Shown in pieces: positions 44,763-54,795 of a stretch of 64,000 bases of DNA. Under the pieces are notes generated by a model. That model was not told the DNA's origin. It saw only the letters and a list, made by a program, of their open reading frames with translations, and did no database searches. Origin of the DNA: UTCFX2 sp002050125 (GTDB lineage: Bacteria > Chloroflexota > Anaerolineae > Anaerolineales > UBA4823). The DNA lies in assembly GCA_027494035.1 (NCBI GenBank), contig JAOSJQ010000001.1, forward strand, positions 3,100,001-3,164,000, written 5' to 3'. Positions within the stretch are counted from its first letter, which is position 1. Every line of letters starts with the position of its first letter. The position numbers were made by a program, and so were the translations under genes.

Positions 44763-47229
44763 ATGTTTTTTCGTTTCTTGACGAATGTTAAATCTGGGGT
44801 GTGGCTTGGCATCGCCGGATTGGCGCTGTTGATTCTTGGAGTCGCTGCAAAAGCTCAGGCACAAACCCCCGCTTCGAACCAGACTTCTAGTGTCGAAATG
44901 ACGGCTTACGCGGCTTTCGAAGGTAACTTCAAGTACGGCGAATGGCTGCCGGTTCAGGTTCTTTTAAGCAACAACGGTCCAGATTTAGACGGCGAGATCC
45001 GCATACCCGTTCAAAGCTCTGGCGGCATCACAAATTACTCTGCCCGGGTCGAACTCCCCGCAGGAGCGCGCAAATTGATCACGGTTTACGCTCTGCCAAA
45101 CAATTTCTCGCGGCAGATTAATGTGGAATTGTATTCAGGGGAGAGTTTAATCGTATCACAGCGCGTATCCGTACAGCCTAATCCCAACGTAGATTACTTT
45201 GTCGGCATCTTTTCACCACAGCGGGGAGCAATTTCGCTCATCAACTCGGTCGACATTCCCGGCACAAAACGCCCAAAGGTGCTGATCGACGTTCCTCTGG
45301 ATCAGCTTCCTGGAAAATATGAGGGATTGCGGGCGTTCGATCTGTTGATCATCAATGATCAGGATACGTCCACGCTAAAACCTGAACAAAAGGCGGCGCT
45401 GGAAACCTGGGTTCGCCAGGGGGGGCGACTGGTCGTTGGCGGGGGCGTCGGCGCTGGGACGACAATTTCGGGTTTGCCAGAGACCTTATTCCCCGCCACG
45501 TTCGAAACCACAGAGCTCAGGGACAAACTCCCAGTGCTGGAGGCGTTCAGTGGAAACGAGCACCCAATCCGCGTGCCGGGTCCTTTTGTGATTGCCAAAA
45601 TCCAGTCCGAGAATGCGCGAATATTGACTCCGGCTGGAGATGACGCGCTTATTTATGAATGGGGCATTGGCGATGGGTATGTTAACTTCATTGTGCTGGA
45701 TCCTGCAGTTTCACCTTTCGACGCCTGGCAGGGCGCCACCGCTTTTTGGGAAAAGTTGATTACACCCGGATCCGCCTACCCGGACTCCTTGCCCACGGAC
45801 GTGTCCTCGCACCAATTGTTCGCCAGCAACATGCCATATGCCTTGTCGAATTTACCCATGCTCGACCTGCCCTCCGCGCGCGGGCTGGCATTGATGCTGG
45901 TATTTTATATTTTGCTGGTAGGACCGGTGAATTATCTTGTGCTTCACAGGATGAAACGCTTGCAGCTTGCCTGGATTACGATTCCAGTCATAACGATCAT
46001 CTTCTCGGCGGCTTCGTTTGGGGTCGGATATTTGCTGCACGGTACCGACATCTTCGTAAATAAAATATCTTTGATCCAGGTTGCGCCAACTGGCAATGCT
46101 AAGTACGATAGCTTTATCGGGATATTCTCGCCGGCGCAGACAGCTTACCAGGTTGAAGTTCGCGGAGGCGGTTTGGTCAGTCCCCTTTCACCGTATTACG
46201 ATCCCTGGAGTTCACAAAGCCCGCCCACCAGTATCAGCCGCTCGATCAAGCTGGTACAGGGAGACCCAGCGTTCGTGGAAGGGCTAAGCATCGATCAATG
46301 GTCGATGCAAAGCTTCATGTCCGAAGGATCGATCGCCAAATTTGGAACGGTGCAAGCTGACCTGGCGTTAGAAGGCGATGCGTTGGTTGGGACGATCCGT
46401 AACTCGACCCAATATACTTTCGAGGATGCTGTAATCATTTTTGGCACGAAATTTGCTTCGCTTGGCGCTTTAGCGCCAAATGAAACAAGCGAGGTGAATA
46501 TCCAGCTAAGCGATTTAGGAGGACCGAACTTTGGTATGTCGCTGAGTTATTTGATCTTTGATCCTGCGCTGAATTCCAATTCTTCACCGTCTGAAAGACG
46601 AAAAGCTGAATCGCGAAGAATTATTGTAGAGAACCTTTTTGACCGAACCCCACCCGTCCTCTCATCCAGGCGACTCGAAAACTCGAGCATGCTCACATAT
46701 CAGGCGCCAGTGTTTCTGGGCTGGATCGATCAGGCGCCGCCTGAGGTCAAAATCGTCGGGGCGGAACCCGGTGAACAGACGACTTCCGCGGTGATATTTC
46801 CGCTCACTTATAAATCACCTGAGTCCGGACCCGTATCCATACCGGTCGGTTTAATCCCCGGCAGACTGGTTTCTGCGCCCTTGAGCGGCGGATCTTTGCG
46901 GTCCATACGGGACAACCACGGTCTACATTTCCCAGGGAGAAGCAATATTCGAGTTCGAGATTCCCAACAAGATGACCAAAATGGATGACGAACGCCTGAA
47001 ATTGGGTCTTTGGTCAGACAGCGGGCTTTCAGAAACCATAACAGCCGATCTTTATGATTGGGTAAAACAAGACTGGATCGAGCTTACCGGAACCAGCCAG
47101 GGCGTAAACCTGATCCCGGATCCTGCGCCATTTATCGGCAGCGATGGGCGCATCCAGGTGCGAATCCAGGGAGGCAACCTGAATAGCTGCATTTACCTCG
47201 CCTTTGGCTTGGAAGGAAGCCTGCCCTAA
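44763..47229 (+). CDS. Exported multi-domain protein with glutamine-amidotransferase-like fold, first gene of module B, frame interrupted once
   Basis: From the ATG at 44763 (GGAGAA 8 nt upstream) a signal anchor (about residues 8-34) ends in AKAQAQT. A beta-sandwich domain (45-150) and a class I glutamine-amidotransferase-like domain (about 155-320, with FDLLIINDQDTSTL and GGRLVVGGG) follow, without a recognisable Cys-His-Glu triad. Two membrane helices lie at about 375-440, then an extracellular beta region. The frame breaks late: removing one T at 46895-46897 joins it to a frame reading YGTTTVYISQGEA, giving 821 residues. Its position before an ABC exporter and MoxR/VWA genes suggests an envelope complex subunit. 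Confidence 0.7.
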
Positions 47230-47277
47230 GCCTTGGATAGGGACGAGCATGTCAGAAAAGTCTCAAAGGAAATCCTG

Positions 47278-48228
47278 ATGTTCGCGATTACCACCCGGGA
47301 TCTCACACGCAAATTCGGCAAAATCTACGCGGTTGATCATCTCGACATGCGCATTCCGATTGGCTCGCTTTTTGGGCTGATTGGACCAAACGGCGCGGGG
47401 AAAACTACTACCATACGGATGCTAGCAGGTCTGCTCGAACCGACCAGCGGAGAGATCCGCATCAACGAACTCTCTGCACAACAATACCGGCAAGAAATCC
47501 AGTGGCAGGTTGGTTACATGCCGGATTTTTTTGGCGTTTATGACGAGTTGTTGGTGTGGGAGTATCTCGATTTCTTCGGTCGCTGTTTTCGCCTGGATGG
47601 TCACAAGCGCAAGCAAATCATCGACGAATTGTTGGAACTCGTCGATCTGACCGAAAAACGCGACGCATATGTTCACACCCTTTCGCGGGGAATGCGCCAG
47701 CGTTTATGCCTTGCGCATGCTTTGATCCACGATCCGCAGGTGCTTTTGCTCGATGAGCCGGCTTCGGGGCTGGATCCGCGCGCCCGGGTTGAAATGCGCG
47801 AACTGCTGCGCGAGCTGCGCTCAATGGGAAAAACCATCCTGCTCAGCTCGCATATTTTGCCTGAGCTTGCCGAGCTCTGTGACCGGGTCGCGATTATGGA
47901 GCGCGGCCGGCTCGTAGTGCATGGATCGCTTGAAGAAATTCTGCGCCAGGTCACCCAGCGCCGCTTCTGGAAAATCCAGGTTCTGAACGATCCGGTTCGG
48001 GCGGCTGATTTAATCGAGAATTTTCCACGGGTACTCTCTTTTGTCGAAGCCCAATCAAACAACCGCCCCGCCCATTTCGAGGTCGAGCTTTCTGGCGGAG
48101 ATGAAGGGGCAGCCGATTTGCTTGAAAGAATGATCCATGAGAGGATCCGAGTTTCTGCTTTTGCAGAATCGCTAAGCGATCTTGAAGAGGCTTTCCTAAA
48201 GCTGACAAAGGGTGAGGAATCTGCGTGA
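47278..48228 (+). CDS. ABC transporter ATP-binding protein
   Basis: A 316-residue ABC ATPase from the ATG at 47278, which has AAAGGA 7 nt upstream; the TTG opening at 47233 lacks one. Walker A GPNGAGKTTT (about 40-49), signature LSRGMRQRL in place of LSGGQ, Walker B LLLDEPASGLDP, and the switch His in LSSHI. A C-terminal extension of about 90 residues is typical of ABC-2 exporters of lipids, antibiotics or gliding-type complexes. Its stop overlaps the GTG of the permease gene. Confidence 0.93.
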   Translation: MFAITTRDLTRKFGKIYAVDHLDMRIPIGSLFGLIGPNGAGKTTTIRMLAGLLEPTSGEIRINELSAQQYRQEIQWQVGYMPDFFGVYDELLVWEYLDFFGRCFRLDGHKRKQIIDELLELVDLTEKRDAYVHTLSRGMRQRLCLAHALIHDPQVLLLDEPASGLDPRARVEMRELLRELRSMGKTILLSSHILPELAELCDRVAIMERGRLVVHGSLEEILRQVTQRRFWKIQVLNDPVRAADLIENFPRVLSFVEAQSNNRPAHFEVELSGGDEGAADLLERMIHERIRVSAFAESLSDLEEAFLKLTKGEESA

Positions 48229-49365
48229 ACTGGATTTTTCGTATGGATAAGCCCTTGGATGTAAATCCAATCATTGTGAAAGAGCTGCGCTCAAGAATGC
48301 GCGGGATGAGGGCGTTTCTGACGCTTACGGTGTCGCTATTATTCATGGGGCTGATCCTCTACGCGCTGTATCAAGTCGCCCTTGCATCCTCGCAATACTC
48401 GACCAGCCCCATCAGCCCACAGGTTGGGCAAATCCTTTTTACCGGGTTGGCATTCCTGCTGCTTTTCCTGATCGCGGCGATCACACCCTCGATCACCTCG
48501 GGCGAGATCAGCGGCGAGCGCGAACGCCAGACCTATGAAATGTTGATGACCACGCCGCTTTCGCCGGCTCGGATCTTATGGGGCAAGCTTTTTGCCTCGA
48601 TGGGTTACGTCTTTCTGATCCTTTTTGCAGCAGTACCCATGGCTAGCCTAATTTTTATTTTTGGCGGGATCAACGCGCGCGACATGATCAAGGCGCTGAT
48701 CGCACTGGTTGTTATTACGGTGATGTTTGGCGTCATCGGTCTCTTTTATTCGACCCTGTTGAATCGCAGCGGTCGAGCGACGGTTTTGACGTACCTTACA
48801 ATTGGGCTGTTGCTCTTTGGGCCCATCTTCGCCGCACTGCTCTCTGGCATTCTCAAACAACAAGAACCGGAACGGTGGCTCATGACGCCGAGCTCCGATT
48901 ATGGTGCTCGCTTCCACGTTTCAGCCTTCGATCAGCCCAGACAGCATCTCCAGCGCATTCTGGATGCTTGGAAACCCGATATATTGGATTCTAGGCGCCG
49001 CTCCGATCGATCAGTACAGCATCCCAAGACCCGCCTACCATTATGGGCTGCCGCTCTATTTGCTTATCACCTTGATTCTTTATGGGTTGTCGACGCGGCT
49101 GGTGCGACCAATCCGCAGGTGGCAAATCCGTTGGTACGAAGTTTTACTCGCCTTTGTTTTGCTGTTTGGTTTGCTGGGTTTGGTGGGTATCGGCTATCTG
49201 GCATCGACCAATCGCTATGAAAACATCATTATTGCCAGCCCCACCCCAGTCATTGAAACCACAGGCGCCCCTGTTGAACAGACCGCGCCAGATCTGTTAA
49301 CGCCGACGCCGGAACCGCTGGGACTATCTCCCAATCCCCGTCCGGTAAGCGCCATTCAAGATTAG
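48225..49365 (+). CDS. ABC-2 type permease, frame interrupted once
   Basis: Starts at GTG 48225, overlapping the ATPase stop by 4 nt. The first frame gives DKPLDVNPIIVKELRSRMRG, the usual N-terminus of these permeases, then about five membrane helices including SGEISGERERQTYE. It breaks near 48881-48898, where one base must be removed. The second frame continues (IMVLASTFQPS) with further helices (YHYGLPLYLLITLILYGLS; a last helix near its residue 95) and a Thr/Pro-rich tail. Joined length is 379 residues. The nucleotide-binding partner is directly upstream. The substrate is unknown. Confidence 0.8.
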
Positions 49366-49372
49366 TTATGCC

Positions 49373-50959
49373 ATGATGGAATTAGAAACTTATCTAAGCC
49401 AATTCCGCCGCCGGATCAGATTGCAAGATACGCTTGCCATGCTCCAAACCACGCTTTGGATACCAGCCGCGCTGGCGATTGCGATTCAGATAATTGGACG
49501 GCTGATCCCTGTGCCAGATCTGGCGGTCTGGACGGTAATCCCTTTCCCAGTCTGGCTAATCGTTGTGGCGGGGTTGGGTTGGCTTGCGCCTAAGTCATTG
49601 ATGACCGCCGCCCGAAATGTTGACCAGGCGCTTGGACTGAAAGAGCGGTTGTCAACTGCACTGGCGTTTACGAATATCGACCCCAAACTCACTTCATCAA
49701 ATTTGCTATCCGGTTTAATCATCCGCCAGCGCGAGGATGCGCTTCGGGCTGCCGCTGCAGTCCATCCAGAGCAGGACTTACCCATCCCGTGGCATTGGAA
49801 ACCCGCGGTAGTTGGCTTAACACTGCTCGTCATCAGCCTGCTGCTGACCCAAATCCGCAACCCGATGACCCTTTTGCTTCAGGAGCGGGCGGCAATCAAA
49901 GAGCAGGCGCAGGCGCAGGCTGAGAAAATTGAGGCTTTCAAAGAAAGCGTCGAGGAATCAGCCCAGCTTACAGACGAAGAAAAACAGGAGTTGATAAAAA
50001 AGTTAGAGCAACTGGCTGAAGCGCTGCGCAATAACCCGGGCGACCTGGAACAGGCAATTGCCGACTTGTCACGCTTTGAAGAAGCGCTGCGCCGGGATAT
50101 GGATCCAAGCCTGGGATCAACCGAAACTTTGCTGCAATCATTTGCGAACCGCTTATCCGAGCTTGCCGGTTCGCAGGACGAATCAGGTAAACAAGATTCT
50201 GCCTCAGAGGCGCTCCAGGCGCTCAGTGAGAAGCTAGACGACATGTCACCGGCAGAGCGTGAACAGCTCGCGCGCAATCTGGCGCAAATGGCTGCTTCAT
50301 CGTTCCAGTTGGGGAACAATTCCTTGGGTCAGTCCCTCTCAGATCTGGCTCAGGCGATTCAAGCGGGCGATAAAGACGCCGCTCAACAAGCTGCGATCGC
50401 CTCCCAAGCGAGCATGAAGGAGCTCGAAAAACAGATTTCCAGTCAGCAGGCGATCCAGGCTGCTTTGGCGCAAGCTCAAGCCAGCCGGCAGGCGCTTTCA
50501 CAGACTGCGAAGTCTACCTCGCCAAATTCGGGTCAGGCTGGCGCGCAAAACCCTGGGGCTGCTCCAGGTTCAGGAGCGCAACCGGGCGCTGGCGGTGGAT
50601 CGTTCGCGAACCAACTCCCTCCCGCGCGCGGCGGACGAACTAATGTGCGCCCCCAAGGGAACGCTGCCGATGCGCCGCTTGGGAGCCTGGACAACCAAGT
50701 CTATTCACCCTGGGAGCGCCCCGGGACGAGCGAAAACGAGCTGTTTATCCCCGGGCAGGAACTCCAAGAGGGTGAAACGACCTCAATCGAGGGTCAGTCG
50801 CCGCAAGCCGGAATCGCCAATCCCTCTTTAGTGCCTTACAATCAGGTCTTTTTTCAGTACCTGTCCGCGGCGAACCAAGCCATGCAAAAAGATTTTATTC
50901 CTGGAGATCTTCGCGACTTCGTGCGGGATTATTTTGCCTCGCTGGAGCCAGGAAATTAG
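49373..50959 (+). CDS. Membrane protein with long helical region, DUF4175-like (module B)
   Basis: A 528-residue protein. Three N-terminal membrane segments (about 22-45, 48-68 and 145-163), LGLKERLSTAL near 85-95, then a long helical, Glu/Gln/Ala-rich region (180-380), a Gly/Ala/Pro-rich low-complexity stretch (about 385-430) and a conserved C-terminal block ending LRDFVRDYFASLEP. It is the paralogue of 3039-4370. It lies 7 nt after the permease gene and 26 nt before moxR. It may be the membrane scaffold on which MoxR and DUF58 act; this is inference from constant co-occurrence. Confidence 0.65.
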   Translation: MMELETYLSQFRRRIRLQDTLAMLQTTLWIPAALAIAIQIIGRLIPVPDLAVWTVIPFPVWLIVVAGLGWLAPKSLMTAARNVDQALGLKERLSTALAFTNIDPKLTSSNLLSGLIIRQREDALRAAAAVHPEQDLPIPWHWKPAVVGLTLLVISLLLTQIRNPMTLLLQERAAIKEQAQAQAEKIEAFKESVEESAQLTDEEKQELIKKLEQLAEALRNNPGDLEQAIADLSRFEEALRRDMDPSLGSTETLLQSFANRLSELAGSQDESGKQDSASEALQALSEKLDDMSPAEREQLARNLAQMAASSFQLGNNSLGQSLSDLAQAIQAGDKDAAQQAAIASQASMKELEKQISSQQAIQAALAQAQASRQALSQTAKSTSPNSGQAGAQNPGAAPGSGAQPGAGGGSFANQLPPARGGRTNVRPQGNAADAPLGSLDNQVYSPWERPGTSENELFIPGQELQEGETTSIEGQSPQAGIANPSLVPYNQVFFQYLSAANQAMQKDFIPGDLRDFVRDYFASLEPGN

Positions 50960-50985
50960 AGAGGAATTTTGACCAGACTGGAGCA

Positions 50986-51978
50986 ATGATGACAGATCAA
51001 CCACCCACCCCAGAACAATTTCGCCAGCTCGTCAACGACATTGAAGCCGAAGTTGGCCGCGTGATTGTCGGTCAGCAAGCGTTGATCCGCCAAACCTTGA
51101 TCACGCTATTGGCAGGCGGAAACGCCTTGCTGGAGGGCGTGCCGGGCCTCGGCAAAACGATGCTGGTGCGAACGCTGTCCCAGACGATCGACTGCAGTTT
51201 TTCAAGAATCCAATTCACGCCCGATTTGATGCCCAGCGACATCGTCGGCACGAATTTGATCGTAGAGGATGAGAGCGGGCGCAGACAGTTCCAGTTCGAG
51301 GCGGGACCGATTTTTGCTAACTTGATCCTGGCGGATGAAATCAACCGCGCCACCCCGAAAACCCAATCGGCGATGCTCGAAGCCATGCAGGAACATTCCG
51401 TAACCGTGGCAAAAGCTACCCGCAGCCTGCCAGAACCATTTTTTGTGCTGGCTACCCAAAATCCCTTGGAGATGGAGGGCACTTACCCGCTGCCAGAAGC
51501 GCAACTCGACCGTTTCTTCTTCAAGATCGACGTACCATTCCCCGCTATAGCTGAACTGGTCGAGATTGCCGACCGGACAACCGCCGCCGGATCGCCCTCA
51601 GCCGGTCAAATTACCCAGGGGCAAACGATCCTCGAGATGCAGAAGCTGGCGCGCGCCGTGCCCATTGCGCCGCACGTAACCGAATTTGCCGCTCAATTGC
51701 TTACTGCAACTCACCCCGGTCAGCCTTCTACGCCGCAAATCGTTCAAGATTATGTGCGCTACGGCGCAAGCCCGCGTGGGTTACAAGCGATGGTCCTGGC
51801 GGGGAAAATATTCGCGCTGATAGACGGGCGGTTCAACGTCGCCTATGACGATATCCGCAACGCCTCGCTGCCGGCTATGCGCCATCGTCTGATCCTCAAT
51901 TTCGACGCTCAGGCTGAAGGGATCACCGCCGACCAAATCATCACCCACCTGGGCGAGCAGATATCCGTCAAGGCATGA
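50986..51978 (+). CDS. MoxR-family AAA+ ATPase
   Basis: A 330-residue protein: Walker A GVPGLGKTML (about 45-54), Walker B LILADEINRA (about 107-116), sensor 1 ATQNP (about 152-156), and the MoxR lid domain at the C-terminus. MoxR proteins are chaperone-like ATPases that activate or mature protein complexes with the help of VWA partners. The following DUF58, BatA-like and VWA genes are the usual partners. It overlaps the DUF58 gene by 4 nt. It is the only MoxR gene in the window; module A lacks one. Confidence 0.94.
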   Translation: MMTDQPPTPEQFRQLVNDIEAEVGRVIVGQQALIRQTLITLLAGGNALLEGVPGLGKTMLVRTLSQTIDCSFSRIQFTPDLMPSDIVGTNLIVEDESGRRQFQFEAGPIFANLILADEINRATPKTQSAMLEAMQEHSVTVAKATRSLPEPFFVLATQNPLEMEGTYPLPEAQLDRFFFKIDVPFPAIAELVEIADRTTAAGSPSAGQITQGQTILEMQKLARAVPIAPHVTEFAAQLLTATHPGQPSTPQIVQDYVRYGASPRGLQAMVLAGKIFALIDGRFNVAYDDIRNASLPAMRHRLILNFDAQAEGITADQIITHLGEQISVKA

Positions 51979-52859
51979 CGACCGAACGATTATTCAGCGA
52001 ATCGTATCTGCGCCGGCTTGAAAGTCTGGCGCTGGTGTTTCGCCGTCTCGCCGCAACCCAGACGCAAGGCGAGCGGCGCAGCAGCCGGCGCGGCCATTCA
52101 GTGGAGTTCGCCGACTTCCGACCTTATGCGCTTGGCGATGATTTCCGCAGGATCGATTGGAACGCTTACGCGCGCTTAGAGAAGCTGTTTGTCAAATTGT
52201 TCGTTGAAGAGCAAGAAATTACCATCAATCTGTTGATCGATAACAGCCCTTCGATGGACTGGGGCGAGCCAAACAAGTTCGAATATGCAATTCGGACCGC
52301 CGCTTCTTTGGGTTATATCGGGCTGGTCAATCTCGACCGCGTCAGGGTTCAGGCGATGTATTCTTCCGGAGAGCGCGCTCCAAGCCTAAAACCCGTGCGC
52401 GGTAAACGCTCTGCACTCACCCTTTTCAACTATCTGCAATCCCTTGCGCCGGCTAAGCCGGAGGGATTGATCGAGAATTCCGTTGTTGAACCATTAAAAC
52501 AAGACCATGGGATCGTGTTCGTGTTTAGCGATTTGTTTGGAGATCATTGGCAGAACCTGGTCAACCGCGTCAGCAGCCTGGGAAACGCGGTGGCGCTGTT
52601 TCACATACTGTCTCCCGATGAAATCGAACCAACTCTTTCTGGGGATTTTTCTCTGGTGGATCGCGAGAACCAAGCGGAAGTCGAAGTCACCGCCGATTTC
52701 GAAACGCTGCGGCAATACCGGAAAATCTTCACCGCGTGGCAGACCCAGTGGCAGCAATTTTGCGCTGCCAGAGACGTGGCATATATCCCGGTGACGACCA
52801 CCATAGCAATTGAAGAGCTGATGTTTTCCACGCTGCCCACCCAGGGTGTTCTGGTATGA
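51975..52859 (+). CDS. DUF58 domain protein
   Basis: A 294-residue soluble protein with the complete family signature RRGHSVEFADFRPYALGDD followed by FRRIDWNAYARLEKLF (about 36-70). A VWA-like fold follows with DNSPSMDWG as its DxSxS metal motif, and FVFSDLFGDHW. It overlaps moxR upstream by ATGA and the BatA-like gene downstream by ATGA, a tight translational chain. Its nearest relative in the window is 2096-3067, which is more diverged around the signature. Confidence 0.92.
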   Translation: MTTERLFSESYLRRLESLALVFRRLAATQTQGERRSSRRGHSVEFADFRPYALGDDFRRIDWNAYARLEKLFVKLFVEEQEITINLLIDNSPSMDWGEPNKFEYAIRTAASLGYIGLVNLDRVRVQAMYSSGERAPSLKPVRGKRSALTLFNYLQSLAPAKPEGLIENSVVEPLKQDHGIVFVFSDLFGDHWQNLVNRVSSLGNAVALFHILSPDEIEPTLSGDFSLVDRENQAEVEVTADFETLRQYRKIFTAWQTQWQQFCAARDVAYIPVTTTIAIEELMFSTLPTQGVLV

Positions 52860-54795
52860 GTTTTTGAACGTCGCCGGTTTTGGACTGGCGCTGCTGCTTC
52901 CGCTGATTGTTCTAATGTATTTGCTGAAGCTCCGCCGCGACGAGCGTCCGGTCTCCAGCACCTACCTGTGGCGCCGAATGGTGCGCGACGTGCAAGCGAA
53001 CGTCCCCTGGCAGCGTCTGCAGCGAAACATTTTGCTCATCCTGCAATTACTCTTCCTGGGCGCGCTCATTCTGGCAATCGCCCGCCCGGCTTCCCAGTCA
53101 GCGGAAATCCTGAATCAAAGTCTGATTCTAGTCATTGATACATCAGCCAGTATGGCTGCAAACGATGTCGAGCCTAGCCGGATAGAGAAAGCAAAACAGA
53201 CCGCGTTCGATTTGGTGAAATCGCTTTCCAGCAACGCCCGCGTGACTGTGATCGCCGCGGGAATCCGACCGCGGACGCTGGTTTCACTGAACACCGACCG
53301 GCGGGCAGTAAACCAGGCGATTTCACAGATTCGAGCCGAACCTGGCGAAAGCGATATGGCGTCCGCGCTGCAGATCGCTGCTGCAATTACGCGGCGCCAA
53401 CAGGATGCGTTAACCGTAATGCTCTCGGATGGTAATGTCGAAATGCCGCAATTCAGCAGTCTGCCCGGCACGTTCCGTTTCGTTCCAATAGGCGCAAGCA
53501 ATAAGAATCAAGCCGTCCAAATGCTTTCGCTTCAGACAAACCCGGCGGACTTGAGCCTGACCGCATTTGCGCAGGTAGCCAATTACAGCCGCGAAGCGGT
53601 CGCGCGCCGGCTGGGCTTTTTTGCCGACGGTGCGCTGATCAGCACAGCCGATTTGGATATCCCGCCGGGATCCGAGCAATCGGCTTTAGTGAGCGGGGTC
53701 ATCAGCACGACCCAGGTGATCGAGGCGCGCCTGCTCGAATCCGAGACGGGTATCGATTTCCTGGCACTGGACGACAGGGCGTTTGCAGTGAACCGCCAAA
53801 CTGGAACGATCAAAACCGTTCTGGTCAGCCAAGGCAACCTGTTCCTCGAGACGGCGTTCAGCCTGATTCCCTCGCTGGATCTGCTGGTGATCAATCCAGG
53901 CGATCCGATCGATGCGCAAGTTGAATTATTGGTTTTCGATGGCAATATCCCGGCGGGAGAAATACCTGCCGGGGCGAATATCCTGTTCATCGCACCGCCT
54001 GTAAGTACTGAATTCTTCACGGTCACCGGCAAGCTCGATCTTCCCATTCCCGTTAAAGCCGAGCCGGTGAACCCGCTGGTCGAGCATGTCGATCTTTCGG
54101 GCGTCAACATTCTGGATGCGGTAAAAATTACTCCACCAGAATGGGCAATGCCTCTCATCGAAGACCGGAGTTCCACCCCCCAAGCCCGCGACCCATTATT
54201 GTTTGTTGGTGAAAAGGAAGGCCGGCGGATAGCTGTGCTCGCATTCGAACTCAGCCGCTCCGATCTGCCATTACAAGTAGCGTTCCCAATCCTGATCTCG
54301 AATCTGATGACCTGGCTTACTCCCGGCAGTCTAAACCTGGCGCCAGCCGAAATTCAACCCGGCGCGCCTATAAACCTGGCAGGGTTTGCACCTTCAGAGG
54401 TAGCTGCCAATTCTATCATCCGGATCATCCGCCCGGATGGTTCACGGGTTGAGATCGATCCTGCCATTCATGAATCGGTTTTTAACGAGACCGACCAACT
54501 GGGTTTGTATTCAATATCTACTGACAACGAGGATATACAACAATTTGCGGTCAATCTTTTTTCTCCTCAAGAATCACAAATTGCGCCCACGAGGACTGTG
54601 CATTTAACCGGCGCAGAAAGCTCGCCCGTCGAAATGTCCGTGATTACCACAAATCGTGAATGGTGGCGGTTGATTGCCCTTCTGGCGGTCATTTTGCTCA
54701 GCATAGAATGGCTGGTCTATCATCGCGCAACGCTCTCCGAGCTTCTCCAGCGGCTGTTACCGGCGCGCTCCAGGACTGGCGCCCATTTGAAATGA
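52856..54795 (+). CDS. BatA-like VWA membrane protein, start region interrupted by a missing base
   Basis: The natural ATG at 52856 overlaps the DUF58 stop (ATGA) but reads MSF and stops. Adding one T to the T5 run at 52861-52865 gives MSFLNVAGFGLALLLPL, which matches the module A paralogue's MTFLNSLGVIGF, and 646 residues. The uncorrected frame would need a GTG at 52846 inside the previous gene. Domains: BatA-type N-terminal helix pair (about 1-80), VWA (about 90-260) with DTSASM as MIDAS, a beta-rich middle, and a C-terminal membrane helix (about 610-630). It ends with an ATGA overlap to the next gene. Confidence 0.85.
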